A DNA stretch of 64,000 bases from Candidatus Kaistia colombiensis (GTDB lineage: Bacteria > Pseudomonadota > Alphaproteobacteria > Rhizobiales > Kaistiaceae). Positions 17,050 to 26,940 of this stretch are shown one piece after another (position 1 is the first letter of the stretch; every line of letters begins with the position of its first letter). Below the pieces are notes generated by a model. That model saw only the letters and a program-made list of their open reading frames with translations, had not been told where the DNA came from and made no database searches. Where the stretch lies: contig CP119318.1 in NCBI GenBank assembly GCA_029203105.1, forward strand, positions 1,626,501 through 1,690,500. Reading direction: 5' to 3'. A program made the position numbers and the translations under genes.

Positions 17050-17985
17050 TCAAAGGAGGCCGTTGGCGCGGGCGAGCCGAACGAGGCCGCGGCGGACGAG
17101 GGCGGAGCCGTCGCGGGTGTCGGCCGGATGGCCTGCAACCTCAAAGGCGGCATGATAGGAGCGCGCGAGCGTGCGCGAGCCGATGATGCGGATCGGCCGA
17201 TCGGCGTCGAGCAGGCCGATCTGGCGGGCCGCGGCGATCTCGCCGCCGATCACCAGGCCCGAAAGGTAGGCGAGGTTGTCGTCGCCGGAGACGCCGTCCA
17301 GCAACTGGCGGACGCGGACGGAGAAGATGGCGCCAAGGAAGGGCAGGCCCTCGGTGACCGTGCGCTTCACCGCCAGGGCAAAATGCGACGAGCCGGCGAT
17401 ATCGTCGGCATCCTCCGCTACCGAATGGCGCAGGAACGACTTGCGCGCCAAGAGGTCAAACATCTCGCCGGTCAGGAAGGTCTGGAACGTGGTGATCTGG
17501 CCGTTCGAAATGGCGGCCCATTTGGAATGGGTGCCCGGAAGGATGGCGATGCCCTCGAAATCGGGCTCCTCTTCCATCAGGCCGACCAACTGGGTCTCCT
17601 CGCCGCGAATGACGTCGCCGTCGCGGGCATCCGACCGCAGCACCAGGCCTGGCACGATCGCCATCGGCCGATGGTCGGAGGCCTGGAACTTCAGCAGCCC
17701 GCCGGCCAGCGCGTCCGGCGAGGTGGGGACGCCGACATAGGCCGCTTCGTGCCAGCCCTGCCGGCTGCCGACCATGCCCGCCATGATCGCCGGCAGTTTC
17801 GGCCAGTCGCTGACGAGTGCGTGAAAGGCCTCCTCGTGGCCGCCGCCGCCGAGCGAGCCGATGCCGTCCGCGCTGTCTGCCTCCGCCAGCATGGCGCCGT
17901 CGCGGTCGAGCAGCATGGCGCGGCAGCGCGTCGTGCCCCAGTCAACGGCGATGAGGGCGGCGTTGGCAAAGCGATCGGAGGGCAT
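17050..17985 (-). CDS. dgoK: 2-dehydro-3-deoxygalactonokinase
   Basis: A 311-residue sugar-acid kinase of the DgoK family, phosphorylating 2-keto-3-deoxygalactonate with ATP. Diagnostic stretches are IAVDWGTTRCRAMLLD (first phosphate loop), GMVGSRQGWHEAAYV, the ILPGTHSKWA motif and TGEMFDLL. The start ATG 17985 puts the phosphate loop near residue 12, as usual. It sits directly upstream of dgoA with 11 bases between. A TTGACA-like hexamer at 18054-18049 (reverse strand) and a GAAC-N4-GTTC dyad at 18021-18032 lie before the start and may be promoter parts; the regulator is unknown, though the LacI and IclR genes nearby serve other operons more obviously. Confidence 0.93.
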   Translation of the reverse strand: MPSDRFANAALIAVDWGTTRCRAMLLDRDGAMLAEADSADGIGSLGGGGHEEAFHALVSDWPKLPAIMAGMVGSRQGWHEAAYVGVPTSPDALAGGLLKFQASDHRPMAIVPGLVLRSDARDGDVIRGEETQLVGLMEEEPDFEGIAILPGTHSKWAAISNGQITTFQTFLTGEMFDLLARKSFLRHSVAEDADDIAGSSHFALAVKRTVTEGLPFLGAIFSVRVRQLLDGVSGDDNLAYLSGLVIGGEIAAARQIGLLDADRPIRIIGSRTLARSYHAAFEVAGHPADTRDGSALVRRGLVRLARANGLL

Positions 17986-18069
17986 GTTTCGGTCCGTAGG
18001 TTCTAAATCGGTGAAATATGGAACGGTTGTTCGCGGATCGGGGCGCCGTGTCAAGGCGACAGCGAGCCG

Positions 18070-18489
18070 CTAGCCGCCCGGCTTGTAGTTGCGCAGGGTG
18101 AGGGCGCGCGCCTTGAACAACTCGGCGTCCTGCGAGGCGAGCGTGACCGCGATGTCCGGACCGTGTTGGCGGGTCCAGGACGCGGCCTGGAAACGGCGCT
18201 CCGCCGCGAGATAGGCTTCCCATTGCTTCTGCGCGCCGCGCAGAATTCCGCGCGAGCGGGCGTCGAGCGTCATCGACAGCGCGAAATAGGCCCTTGTCAC
18301 TTCCTTCTCCCACGCGTCGCGCGCGGCGGCGAAGCAGGCCACGCTGTCGGCCGTGCCGCTGGCCCCTGGCTCGGCGAGGCAGGTGGCCAGCGTCGCGTCG
18401 ATCGGATCGACGGCGCTTTCCTGCGCCAAAACCGGGGATGAAAGGATGCCCGCTGCCAGAAGCAGCAGGCCGGCCAGACTGGGACGCAT
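18070..18489 (-). CDS. LprI/DUF1311-like exported protein
   Basis: A 139-residue protein with a signal peptide ending near VLAQ (residue about 22) and a helical domain resembling the lysozyme-inhibitor LprI N-terminal domain (DUF1311): paired cysteines (ATCLAEPG and SVACFAAARDAWEKE), then ARSRGILRGAQKQWEAYLAAE, close to the family's 'L...Q..W..yr...c' pattern although the last Cys is absent. ATG 18489 follows GGAGCGG at proper spacing; longer frames upstream have none. Family members are periplasmic or lipid-anchored; lysozyme inhibition is shown only for the mycobacterial LprI, so function here is open. It lies between the LacI regulator and dgoK on the same strand. Confidence 0.7.
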   Translation of the reverse strand: MRPSLAGLLLLAAGILSSPVLAQESAVDPIDATLATCLAEPGASGTADSVACFAAARDAWEKEVTRAYFALSMTLDARSRGILRGAQKQWEAYLAAERRFQAASWTRQHGPDIAVTLASQDAELFKARALTLRNYKPGG

Positions 18490-18551
18490 CGCGTTCCGCT
18501 CCATTTGAGGCAAATCACCGGGCTGGATTTCGTCCTGAACCGGAGGCGCGG

Positions 18552-19577
18552 TCAATCCCGCGGCACCGGTCCCGTCGACGCGCGGACGACGAGGTCGACC
18601 GGCCACAGCTCGTGGATGCTGGCGGGCGAGCGACCGTCGACGATGATTTCCATCAGCAACTCGGCCACGCGGGTCCCGGCGGCGCGGATCGACGAGCGCG
18701 TTGTCGACATGGTCGGCACCATCGCGTCCGGGTTGAGGAACGGGATCACGTCGTCATGCGCGATCATCGAGATGTCGCGGCCGAGCTCGAGGCCGGCGGA
18801 GCGGATGGCGCGCAGCGCCCCAAGCGACATCATCATCGAGGAGACGAGCAGGGCGGTCGGGCGCGGCCGCTGGGCCAGGAAGCGCGCCGTGATCCGGTAG
18901 CCGGTTTCGTCCGACATGATGCCCTCCGCCACCAAATCCTCGTCGACCTCGACGCCATGGGCGGCGAGCGCCCGGCGGAAGCCGCGGTCGCGTTCGAGGG
19001 CGAAGTTATGCCGCGTTTCGCCATTGATCAGGCCGATGCGGCGGTGGCCGAGATCGAGCAGATGCTTGGCCGCGTGTCGGAAGGCGCCTTCATTGTCGAT
19101 GTCGAGCCAAGCGTAGTCGAGCGGGCTGTTCGTTCTGCCATGCACGACGAAGGGAAGGCCGAGCTCGGTCAGGAGCGCGATGCGCGGATCGTCGACGGTC
19201 GGGCTGGACAGGATGACGGCGTCGACGCGCGAACTGATCGCCATGCGCCGGTACGTCGCCATTTCGTCGCCCGCCTTCGACGGCGACAGCACGATGTCAA
19301 TCTCGTCCTTCATCAGCCTCTCGCCGAGGCCGGCCTGGAATTCGATATAGTGCGGATCGAGCAGCATGTTGCGGTCGGTCGGCAGCACGATGCCGATGGC
19401 GCCGGCCCGGCCGGTGGCAAGGCGGCGGGCGCTGGCGTTGGGGCGGTAGTCATAGCGGCGCGCCGCGTCGAGCACGCGCTGCCGCGTCTCCTCGTTGACC
19501 TCGGGGTAGCCGTTCAGCGCCCGGCTTACGGTCGTCTGCGACAGGCCGAGATGCAGCGCCAGTTCCTTGAGTCTCAT
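18552..19577 (-). CDS. LacI family transcriptional regulator of the adjacent alpha-glucoside locus
   Basis: A 341-residue repressor: N-terminal HTH (MRLKELALHLGLSQTTVSRA, then NGYPEVNEETRQRV with the hinge helix YRPNASARRLATG) and a periplasmic-binding-like effector domain (GIVLPTDRNMLLDPHY through VRASTG). It is divergent from the sugar importer operon beginning at 19978, the same order as aglR in rhizobial agl loci. Two AAAGCGCTTT-centred palindromes lie in the shared intergenic region, at 19608-19617 just upstream of this gene and at 19826-19843 in front of the importer, so autoregulation and repression of the transporter are likely. ATG 19577 is chosen for the standard LacI beginning; an ATG 12 bases upstream is the alternative. 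Confidence 0.92.
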   Translation of the reverse strand: MRLKELALHLGLSQTTVSRALNGYPEVNEETRQRVLDAARRYDYRPNASARRLATGRAGAIGIVLPTDRNMLLDPHYIEFQAGLGERLMKDEIDIVLSPSKAGDEMATYRRMAISSRVDAVILSSPTVDDPRIALLTELGLPFVVHGRTNSPLDYAWLDIDNEGAFRHAAKHLLDLGHRRIGLINGETRHNFALERDRGFRRALAAHGVEVDEDLVAEGIMSDETGYRITARFLAQRPRPTALLVSSMMMSLGALRAIRSAGLELGRDISMIAHDDVIPFLNPDAMVPTMSTTRSSIRAAGTRVAELLMEIIVDGRSPASIHELWPVDLVVRASTGPVPRD

Positions 19578-19607
19578 CAGAAAAACCATCCTCCCCTGGG
19601 AGCATTC

Positions 19608-19617
19608 AAAGCGCTTT
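19608..19617. promoter_or_regulatory. LacI-type operator, site 1
   Basis: Perfect 10-base palindrome AAAGCGCTTT 31 bases upstream of the regulator start. Shares its core with site 2 and has the central CG typical of LacI-family operators. Confidence 0.7.
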
Positions 19618-19793
19618 CAATCTCGCGCGCAAGCGGGCTGGCGGGGCTCGGAGAAAATCCATGTGTCATGCTGCGACGCACCATCGAGATCAGTTCCAGA
19701 AAACGGTAATAAATCAATTAAGTACTCTGTTTTGTCATATGAATTTGGAGGCCGTTCTTGCTGCGGCGCCCGTAGGTCGGGGTGGCCTCGGGG

Positions 19794-19823
19794 TTGACAG
19801 GAACCGGAGTTGCCGCTTTGAAT
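19794..19823 (+). promoter_or_regulatory. Candidate sigma-70 promoter for the sugar importer operon
   Basis: TTGACA at 19794-19799 and TTGAAT at 19818-19823, 18 bases apart. The operator at 19826-19843 starts just after the -10, so a bound repressor would block initiation. Confidence 0.6.
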
Positions 19824-19825
19824 GA

Positions 19826-19843
19826 CCTCAAAGCGCTTTGAGG
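19826..19843. promoter_or_regulatory. LacI-type operator, site 2
   Basis: Perfect 18-base palindrome CCTCAAAGCGCTTTGAGG immediately downstream of the promoter candidate and about 222 bases from site 1, a distance that would allow DNA looping. Confidence 0.8.
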
Positions 19844-19977
19844 AGGGCGGGGGCTTTCAGCCTTTGCCGGGGCGCTTCGGGGGAGAAGGGGTGGCGCGTC
19901 CGTGGCCGAGAGTGCTGGCGGTCGCGACGGCCTCGAGCCCCCCCGTCACGGAATGTCTCTCAGGGAGGTTCTCACAA

Positions 19978-21246
19978 ATGAAGTTGCGCTCCGCGCTTAT
20001 GGCTTTCGGCGCCGGTCTTGTCCTCATGGGCAATGCCGCCAACGCCGCCAATCTGTCGATCGTGTCGGGTGACACCGGCAACGGCCTCGCCGTGCTGCGC
20101 GAGCAGCTCGACATCTTCGAGAAGAACACCGGCAACAAGGTCACGATCGTGCCGATGCCGTCGTCGACCAGCGATCAGTTCGGTCAGTACAAGCTGTGGC
20201 TCGCCGCTGGCAACTCGGACATCGACGTTTACCAGACCGACGTGATCTGGGCGCCGCAGCTGTCGGACCAGTTGCTCGACCTCACCGACGCGACCAAGGA
20301 CGTGATCGGCCAGCATTTCCCGTCGATCGTCGAGTCGCAGACCGTGAACGGCAAGCTGGTCGCGATGCCGCTCTTCACCGACGCGCCGGCCCTTTATTAT
20401 CGCAAGGACCTGCTCGAGAAATACGGCAAGCAGCCGCCGAAGACCTGGGATGAGCTCGCGGCAACCGCGAAGGAAGTCCAGGACAAGGAGCGCGCAGCCG
20501 GTTCCAAGGATATCTGGGGCTTTGTCTGGCAGGGCAATTCCTATGAAGGCCTGACCTGTAACGCGCTGGAATGGGTCAAGTCGAACGGCGGCGGCCAGAT
20601 CATCGAGGCCGATGGCTCGATCTCGATCAACAACCCGCAGGCAGCCGCGGCCATCGATCGCGCCAAGGGCTGGGTCAACACCATCTCGCCCCCCGGCGTG
20701 CTCGCCTATCAGGAAGAAGAAGCCCGCGGCGTCTGGCAGACCGGCAACGCCGTGTTCATGCGCAACTGGCCCTACGCCTACGGCCTCGGCAATGGCGCCG
20801 ACTCGGCCGTGAAGGACAAGTTCGACGTCGTGCCGCTGCCGGCCGGCTCGGGCGAGGGCGCCAAGTCCGCCGCCACGCTGGGCGGCTGGAACCTCGCCGT
20901 TTCGAAGTATTCGAAGAGCCCGAAGGAAGCGATCGAACTGGTCAAGTTCATCGCCTCGCCGGAGATGCAGAAGCTGAAGGCTCTGAAGGCCTCCAACCTG
21001 CCGACGATCCAGGCTCTCTATGACGATGCCGACATCGCCAAGGAGCAGTCGATCATCCCGCGCTGGAAGGAAGTGTTCCAGAACGCCGTGCCGCGTCCCT
21101 CGGCTCCGGCCAAGGTCAAGTACAACGAAGTGTCGTCCAACTTCTGGACCGCCACGCATGACACGCTGAGCGGCAATGGCTCGGCAGCCGACAACCTCGA
21201 AATGCTCGAGGCCAAGCTGACCAAGCTCAAGGGCGCCGGCTGGTAA
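19978..21246 (+). CDS. Sugar ABC transporter substrate-binding protein (ThuE-like, trehalose/alpha-glucoside)
   Basis: A 422-residue periplasmic binding protein (family 1) with a signal peptide ending near NAANA (residue 23). The sequence resembles ThuE of rhizobia: LDIFEKNTGNKVTIVPMPSS, QYKLWLAAGNSDIDVYQTDVIWAPQ and LFTDAPALYYRKDLLEKYGKQP. ATG 19978 follows AGGGAGG; the frame is open 52 codons upstream but through the operator, so that extension is not coding. It is the first gene of an operon with two permeases, an alpha-glucosidase and an ATPase. By family it binds trehalose, maltose or sucrose; the neighbouring glucosidase supports an alpha-linked disaccharide. Confidence 0.92.
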   Translation: MKLRSALMAFGAGLVLMGNAANAANLSIVSGDTGNGLAVLREQLDIFEKNTGNKVTIVPMPSSTSDQFGQYKLWLAAGNSDIDVYQTDVIWAPQLSDQLLDLTDATKDVIGQHFPSIVESQTVNGKLVAMPLFTDAPALYYRKDLLEKYGKQPPKTWDELAATAKEVQDKERAAGSKDIWGFVWQGNSYEGLTCNALEWVKSNGGGQIIEADGSISINNPQAAAAIDRAKGWVNTISPPGVLAYQEEEARGVWQTGNAVFMRNWPYAYGLGNGADSAVKDKFDVVPLPAGSGEGAKSAATLGGWNLAVSKYSKSPKEAIELVKFIASPEMQKLKALKASNLPTIQALYDDADIAKEQSIIPRWKEVFQNAVPRPSAPAKVKYNEVSSNFWTATHDTLSGNGSAADNLEMLEAKLTKLKGAGW

Positions 21247-21378
21247 GCCAGGCAGCATGCCGGCATTCGCCTGAATGCCGGCATCGCCGTTGACCATCCG
21301 GCGTGGCGGATACCCTCGGATTCGCCACGCCGTTCCGTTCATGCCGAGCTATCGGCCCCAACAGCGAAAGCCGAGAAC

Positions 21379-22347
21379 ATGGCGGTAGCCGAGACAATTG
21401 CCGCGCCCGTCGCGGGCATGCGCTCCGACCTGATGCGCCAGAGGGTGCGTTCGGCATGGATTTTCCTGGCCCCCATGCTGCTCGTGCTGGCTCTCGTCGC
21501 CGGTTGGCCGCTGGTGCGAAGCATCTATTTCTCGTTCACCAACGCCTCGCTCGCCAACATTGACGCGGCGCAGTGGATCGGCTTTGAGAACTATCTGTCG
21601 ATCACGCGCCTGAAGAGCGGCAAGATCCTCTATGATGGGTTGCTCGCCGATCCGATCTGGTGGCGCGCCGTCTGGAACACCGTCAAGTTCACAATCGTCT
21701 CGGTGACGCTGGAAACGATCTTCGGCACCATCGTCGCGCTCGTGCTCAATGCCGAGTTCCGCGGCCGCGGCATCGTCCGGGCTGCCATCCTGGTGCCCTG
21801 GGCGATCCCGACCGTCGTCTCCGCCAAGATGTGGAGCTGGATGCTCAACGATCAGTTCGGCATCATCAACGACGTGCTGATGAATCTCGGCATCATCTCG
21901 AGCAAGATCGCCTGGACCGCCAATCCGGACACGGCGATGTTCGCGGTTCTGCTCGTCGACATCTGGAAGACGACGCCGTTCATGGCGCTGCTGATCCTCG
22001 CCGGCCTGCAGATGGTGCCGGGCGACATCTACGAAGCCGCCAAGATCGACGGCGTGCATCCGGTCAAGATCTTCTTCAAGGTGACGCTGCCGCTGATCCG
22101 GCCGGCCCTGATGGTCGCCGTGATCTTCCGCATGCTCGACGCGCTCCGCATCTTCGACCTGATCTATGTGCTGACGCCGAACAACTCCCAGACCAAGACG
22201 ATGTCGGTCTATGCCCGCGAGAACCTGTTCGATTTCGACAAGTTCGCCTATGGCTCGGCCGCCGCGACCTTCCTGTTCCTGATCCTGGCGGTCATCACGG
22301 TGGTCTACATCGTCGTCGGACGCGTCAATTTCGATGGAGGCCGATAA
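21379..22347 (+). CDS. Sugar ABC transporter permease 1 (ThuF/MalF type)
   Basis: A 322-residue inner-membrane permease with six predicted helices. The cytoplasmic EAA loop that docks the ATPase is present as YEAAKIDGVHPVKIFFKVTLPLI. Length and the early SAWIFLAPMLLVLALVAGWP helix match MalF-like subunits of CUT1 importers. It starts 132 bp after the binding-protein gene and ends at a TAATG overlap with the second permease at 22347, showing translational coupling. It forms the heterodimeric channel together with that protein. Confidence 0.93.
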   Translation: MAVAETIAAPVAGMRSDLMRQRVRSAWIFLAPMLLVLALVAGWPLVRSIYFSFTNASLANIDAAQWIGFENYLSITRLKSGKILYDGLLADPIWWRAVWNTVKFTIVSVTLETIFGTIVALVLNAEFRGRGIVRAAILVPWAIPTVVSAKMWSWMLNDQFGIINDVLMNLGIISSKIAWTANPDTAMFAVLLVDIWKTTPFMALLILAGLQMVPGDIYEAAKIDGVHPVKIFFKVTLPLIRPALMVAVIFRMLDALRIFDLIYVLTPNNSQTKTMSVYARENLFDFDKFAYGSAAATFLFLILAVITVVYIVVGRVNFDGGR

Positions 22348-23177
22348 TGCTCTGGTCCCTCGCCAAGCGGACGGCCTTCTACGCGCTGGTCCTGCTCATC
22401 GTCTTCATGTCGGTCTTCCCCTTCTATTATGCGATCCTGACCTCGTTCAAATCGGGCACGGATCTGTTCCGGGTCGACTACTGGCCGACCTCGTTCGCGC
22501 TCGACAACTACATCTCCGTGCTGACCACGGGCAGCTTCGTCCGCAACCTCGGCAATTCGCTGCTGGTGTCGACGGTGGTGGTGGCGATTTCGCTGCTGCT
22601 CGCCATCACGGCATCCTTCGCGCTGGCCCGCGTCCGCTTCCGCGGGCGCTCGCTGCTGCTCTTCACCATCCTGTCCGTATCGATGTTCCCGCAGATCGCG
22701 GTGCTCGCCGGCCTGTTCGAGATCATCCGCTTCTTCGGCATCTTCAACACGCCCCTGGCGCTGATCTTCGCCTACATGATCTTCACGCTGCCGTTCACGG
22801 TCTGGGTACTGACCACCTTCATGCGCGACCTGCCGATCGAGATCGAGGAAGCGGCCATTGTCGATGGCGCGTCGCCCTGGGTGATCATCACCAAGGTTTT
22901 CATGCCGCTGATGTGGCCGGCTCTGGTGACGACAGGCCTGCTTGCCTTCATCGCGGCCTGGAACGAGTTCCTGTTCGCGCTGACCTTCACCTCGTCCAAC
23001 GCCACCCGCACGGTGCCGGTGGCGATTGCGCTGCTCTCGGGCAGCAGCCAGTATGAAATCCCCTGGGGCAACATCATGGCCGCGTCGGTGATCGTCACCG
23101 TGCCGCTGATCGTCCTGGTCCTCATCTTCCAACGCAAGATCATTTCCGGCCTGACCGCCGGCGGCGTAAAGGGCTGA
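22347..23177 (+). CDS. Sugar ABC transporter permease 2 (ThuG/MalG type)
   Basis: A 276-residue permease with six helices; EAA loop IEEAAIVDGASPWVIITKVFMPLMWP. The start ATG 22347 overlaps the preceding stop (TAATG) and has GGAGG just before it, which decides the start even though the frame is open far upstream. Late segment AWNEFLFALTFTSSNATRTVPVAI is typical of MalG/ThuG subunits. It ends four bases before the glucosidase start. Confidence 0.93.
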   Translation: MLWSLAKRTAFYALVLLIVFMSVFPFYYAILTSFKSGTDLFRVDYWPTSFALDNYISVLTTGSFVRNLGNSLLVSTVVVAISLLLAITASFALARVRFRGRSLLLFTILSVSMFPQIAVLAGLFEIIRFFGIFNTPLALIFAYMIFTLPFTVWVLTTFMRDLPIEIEEAAIVDGASPWVIITKVFMPLMWPALVTTGLLAFIAAWNEFLFALTFTSSNATRTVPVAIALLSGSSQYEIPWGNIMAASVIVTVPLIVLVLIFQRKIISGLTAGGVKG

Positions 23178-23181
23178 TCTG

Positions 23182-24849
<1,668 letters not shown>

Positions 24850-24880
24850 AACAAGAAAACGGGCACGGGAAGGAAACAAC

Positions 24881-25969
24881 ATGGCCGGCTTGCTGCTACG
24901 CGATATCCGGAAGGCCTATGGCACCGTCAAGGTGCTGCACGGCATCGATCTCGACATCAGGTCGGGTGAGTTCGTCGTTTTTGTCGGTCCGTCCGGCTGC
25001 GGCAAGTCCACGCTTCTGCGCCTGATCGCGGGGCTCGAGGACATCACCTCCGGCACGCTGCAGATCGACGGCAAGGTGGTGAACCAGCTGGCGCCGTCGA
25101 AGCGCGGCATCGCGATGGTGTTCCAGAGCTACGCGCTCTATCCGCACATGACCGTCTACGACAACATGGCCTTCGGCATGAAGATCGGCGGCGGCGGCAA
25201 GGAAGAGATCGATCGCCGCGTCCGCGAGGCGGCCAACGTCCTGCAGATCACGCCCTATCTCGATCGCCTGCCGAAGCAGCTTTCCGGCGGCCAGCGCCAG
25301 CGCGTCGCCATCGGCCGCGCCATCGTGCGCGATCCCAAGGTGTTCCTGTTCGACGAGCCGCTGTCGAACCTCGACGCGGCGCTGCGCGTGCAGACCCGTA
25401 TCGAGATCAACAAGCTGCATGAGCGCATGGCCGGGGTGACGATGATCTACGTCACGCATGACCAGGTCGAGGCCATGACGCTGGCCGACCGCATCGTCGT
25501 GCTGAATGCTGGCCGGGTCGAGCAGGTTGGCGCGCCGATGGAGCTCTATCACCACCCGGACAATCTGTTCGTGGCGAAGTTCCTCGGCTCGCCCTCGATG
25601 AACACCATCCCCTGCGTTGTCGAATCCGGCGGCGGCAATCCGACGGTTCGCCCGAATGGCTGCGGTGCGATCCGGGTTCAGGCCACGATCCCGGAAAGCG
25701 CTGCCGGCTCGAAGGGAACCTTCGGCGTTCGTCCCGAGGATCTCGAAATCACCACCGGCGACGACGCGATCTTCCGCGGCACGATCGATATCGTCGAGCA
25801 GCTTGGCGAAGTGACGCTGATCTACGTCGATATCGGCACCGAGGAGCCGATCGTCGCCAAGCTCGAAAACGACATTCCCTTCGTCAAGGGCGAGCAGATC
25901 GCGCTGACCTCGCCGCTCCGGCATTTGCAGGTGTTCGACGAAAAGGGCGTTGCCTATCGTCGGACCTGA
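24881..25969 (+). CDS. Sugar ABC transporter ATP-binding protein (MalK/UgpC family)
   Basis: A 362-residue ATPase: Walker A GPSGCGKST (about residues 37-45), Q-loop MVFQSYALYPHM, signature LSGGQRQRVAIGRA, Walker B VFLFDEPLSNLD and switch His in YVTHDQ. The C-terminal third is the OB-type regulatory domain of CUT1 ATPases (GVRPEDLEI). AAGGAAACAAC precedes ATG 24881. As the last gene of the operon it powers the permease pair at 21379-23177. Such ATPases can serve several CUT1 importers. Confidence 0.94.
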   Translation: MAGLLLRDIRKAYGTVKVLHGIDLDIRSGEFVVFVGPSGCGKSTLLRLIAGLEDITSGTLQIDGKVVNQLAPSKRGIAMVFQSYALYPHMTVYDNMAFGMKIGGGGKEEIDRRVREAANVLQITPYLDRLPKQLSGGQRQRVAIGRAIVRDPKVFLFDEPLSNLDAALRVQTRIEINKLHERMAGVTMIYVTHDQVEAMTLADRIVVLNAGRVEQVGAPMELYHHPDNLFVAKFLGSPSMNTIPCVVESGGGNPTVRPNGCGAIRVQATIPESAAGSKGTFGVRPEDLEITTGDDAIFRGTIDIVEQLGEVTLIYVDIGTEEPIVAKLENDIPFVKGEQIALTSPLRHLQVFDEKGVAYRRT

Positions 25970-26002
25970 CCGGCAGGGCGAAAGCCGGCCGCGCGAGACC
26001 TT

Positions 26003-26036
26003 GCATGATAGTTAGGCGTTTGCTTAACTATCATGC
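26003..26036. promoter_or_regulatory. AT-rich inverted repeat upstream of GST gene
   Basis: Perfect 12-base arms GCATGATAGTTA and TAACTATCATGC separated by 10 bases, 97 bp before the GST start and 33 bp after the ATPase stop. No U-run follows, so an operator is more likely than a terminator. The look recalls ArsR-type sites, but no such regulator is encoded nearby. Confidence 0.55.
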
Positions 26037-26132
26037 GGCGCAGTCGTTGGACTGCGCCGACCATCCTTGCCCGTCCGGTCGGCATCGCTGACCGATGGTG
26101 GGATGGTTGTCGGATTCGAAGCGAGGCCAGCC

Positions 26133-26780
26133 ATGACACTCACGTTCTACATGCATCCGCTTGCGTCCTTCTGCCAGAAGGCGCTGATCGCGCTCTACGA
26201 GAACGACACGCCGTTCAAGTCGCATTTCCTCGATCTCGGCGATCCGACCGTGCGGGCGGAATTCAACGCGCTCTGGCCGATCGGCAAGATGCCGGTACTG
26301 CGCGACCAGCGGCGCGGGCAGTTGGTGCCGGAGTCGACGATCATCATCGAGTATCTGGCGACCTATTATCCGGGGCCGACGCGTTTCCTTCCGGAAGATC
26401 CCGATCTCGCCTGGCAGACCCGGCTCGCGGATCGATTCTACGATCTCTATGTGCATCTGCCGATGCAGAAGATCGTCACCGACAAACTGCGCCCCGAGGG
26501 GCTTGGCGATGCGCATGGCGTGGAGGACGCGCGGGCGACGCTGCGCACGTCTTATGACATGCTGGAAAGGCAGATGGGTTCGCGCTTCTGGGCGATGGGC
26601 GAGACGTTCACGCTCGCCGATTGCGCGGCGGCGCCGGCGCTCTTCTATGCCAACGAGGTGCAGCCCTTCGGCGGCACGCATCCCGCCCTTGCCGGCTATT
26701 TCGGCCGGCTGATGGACCGGCCGTCCTTCGCCCGTGTCGTCGCCGAGGCGAAGCCCTATTTCGCAATGTTTCCGCGCTAG
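26133..26780 (+). CDS. Glutathione S-transferase family protein
   Basis: A 215-residue two-domain GST: N-terminal thioredoxin fold beginning TFYMHPLASFCQKALIALYEN with the possible catalytic Ser12/Cys14 region, the cis-proline GKMPVL and the glutathione-binding PESTIIIEYLA; then an all-helical C-terminal domain with FTLADCAAAPALFYANE (N-capping box). ATG 26133 gives the usual length; 22 upstream codons lack similarity. Cytoplasmic; would conjugate glutathione to, or use it to reduce, unknown substrates. It stands alone with a palindrome upstream. Confidence 0.9.
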   Translation: MTLTFYMHPLASFCQKALIALYENDTPFKSHFLDLGDPTVRAEFNALWPIGKMPVLRDQRRGQLVPESTIIIEYLATYYPGPTRFLPEDPDLAWQTRLADRFYDLYVHLPMQKIVTDKLRPEGLGDAHGVEDARATLRTSYDMLERQMGSRFWAMGETFTLADCAAAPALFYANEVQPFGGTHPALAGYFGRLMDRPSFARVVAEAKPYFAMFPR

Positions 26781-26940
26781 CTTCCTGCCGAGCCACCCTA
26801 TCTCCACACGGCGCGTCACTGGAGGCGCGCCGCAGTGCCTCAGGCCGGCCGCTGCGCGACGATCTTGGCTTTGGCGCTCAGGAGCCCGGCCGTTCATTCT
26901 CCTGTCGCCGGAGATCGCAATTGCGGCCGTTGGTGCGATG

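Larger units (their letters stand above)
19578..19977. other. Divergent control region of the alpha-glucoside locus
   Basis: 400 bases between lacI-type gene and binding-protein gene. It contains two operator palindromes and a rightward promoter candidate (listed separately). The remainder, about 19844-19977, is an untranslated leader without evident hairpin or uORF. Confidence 0.7.
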
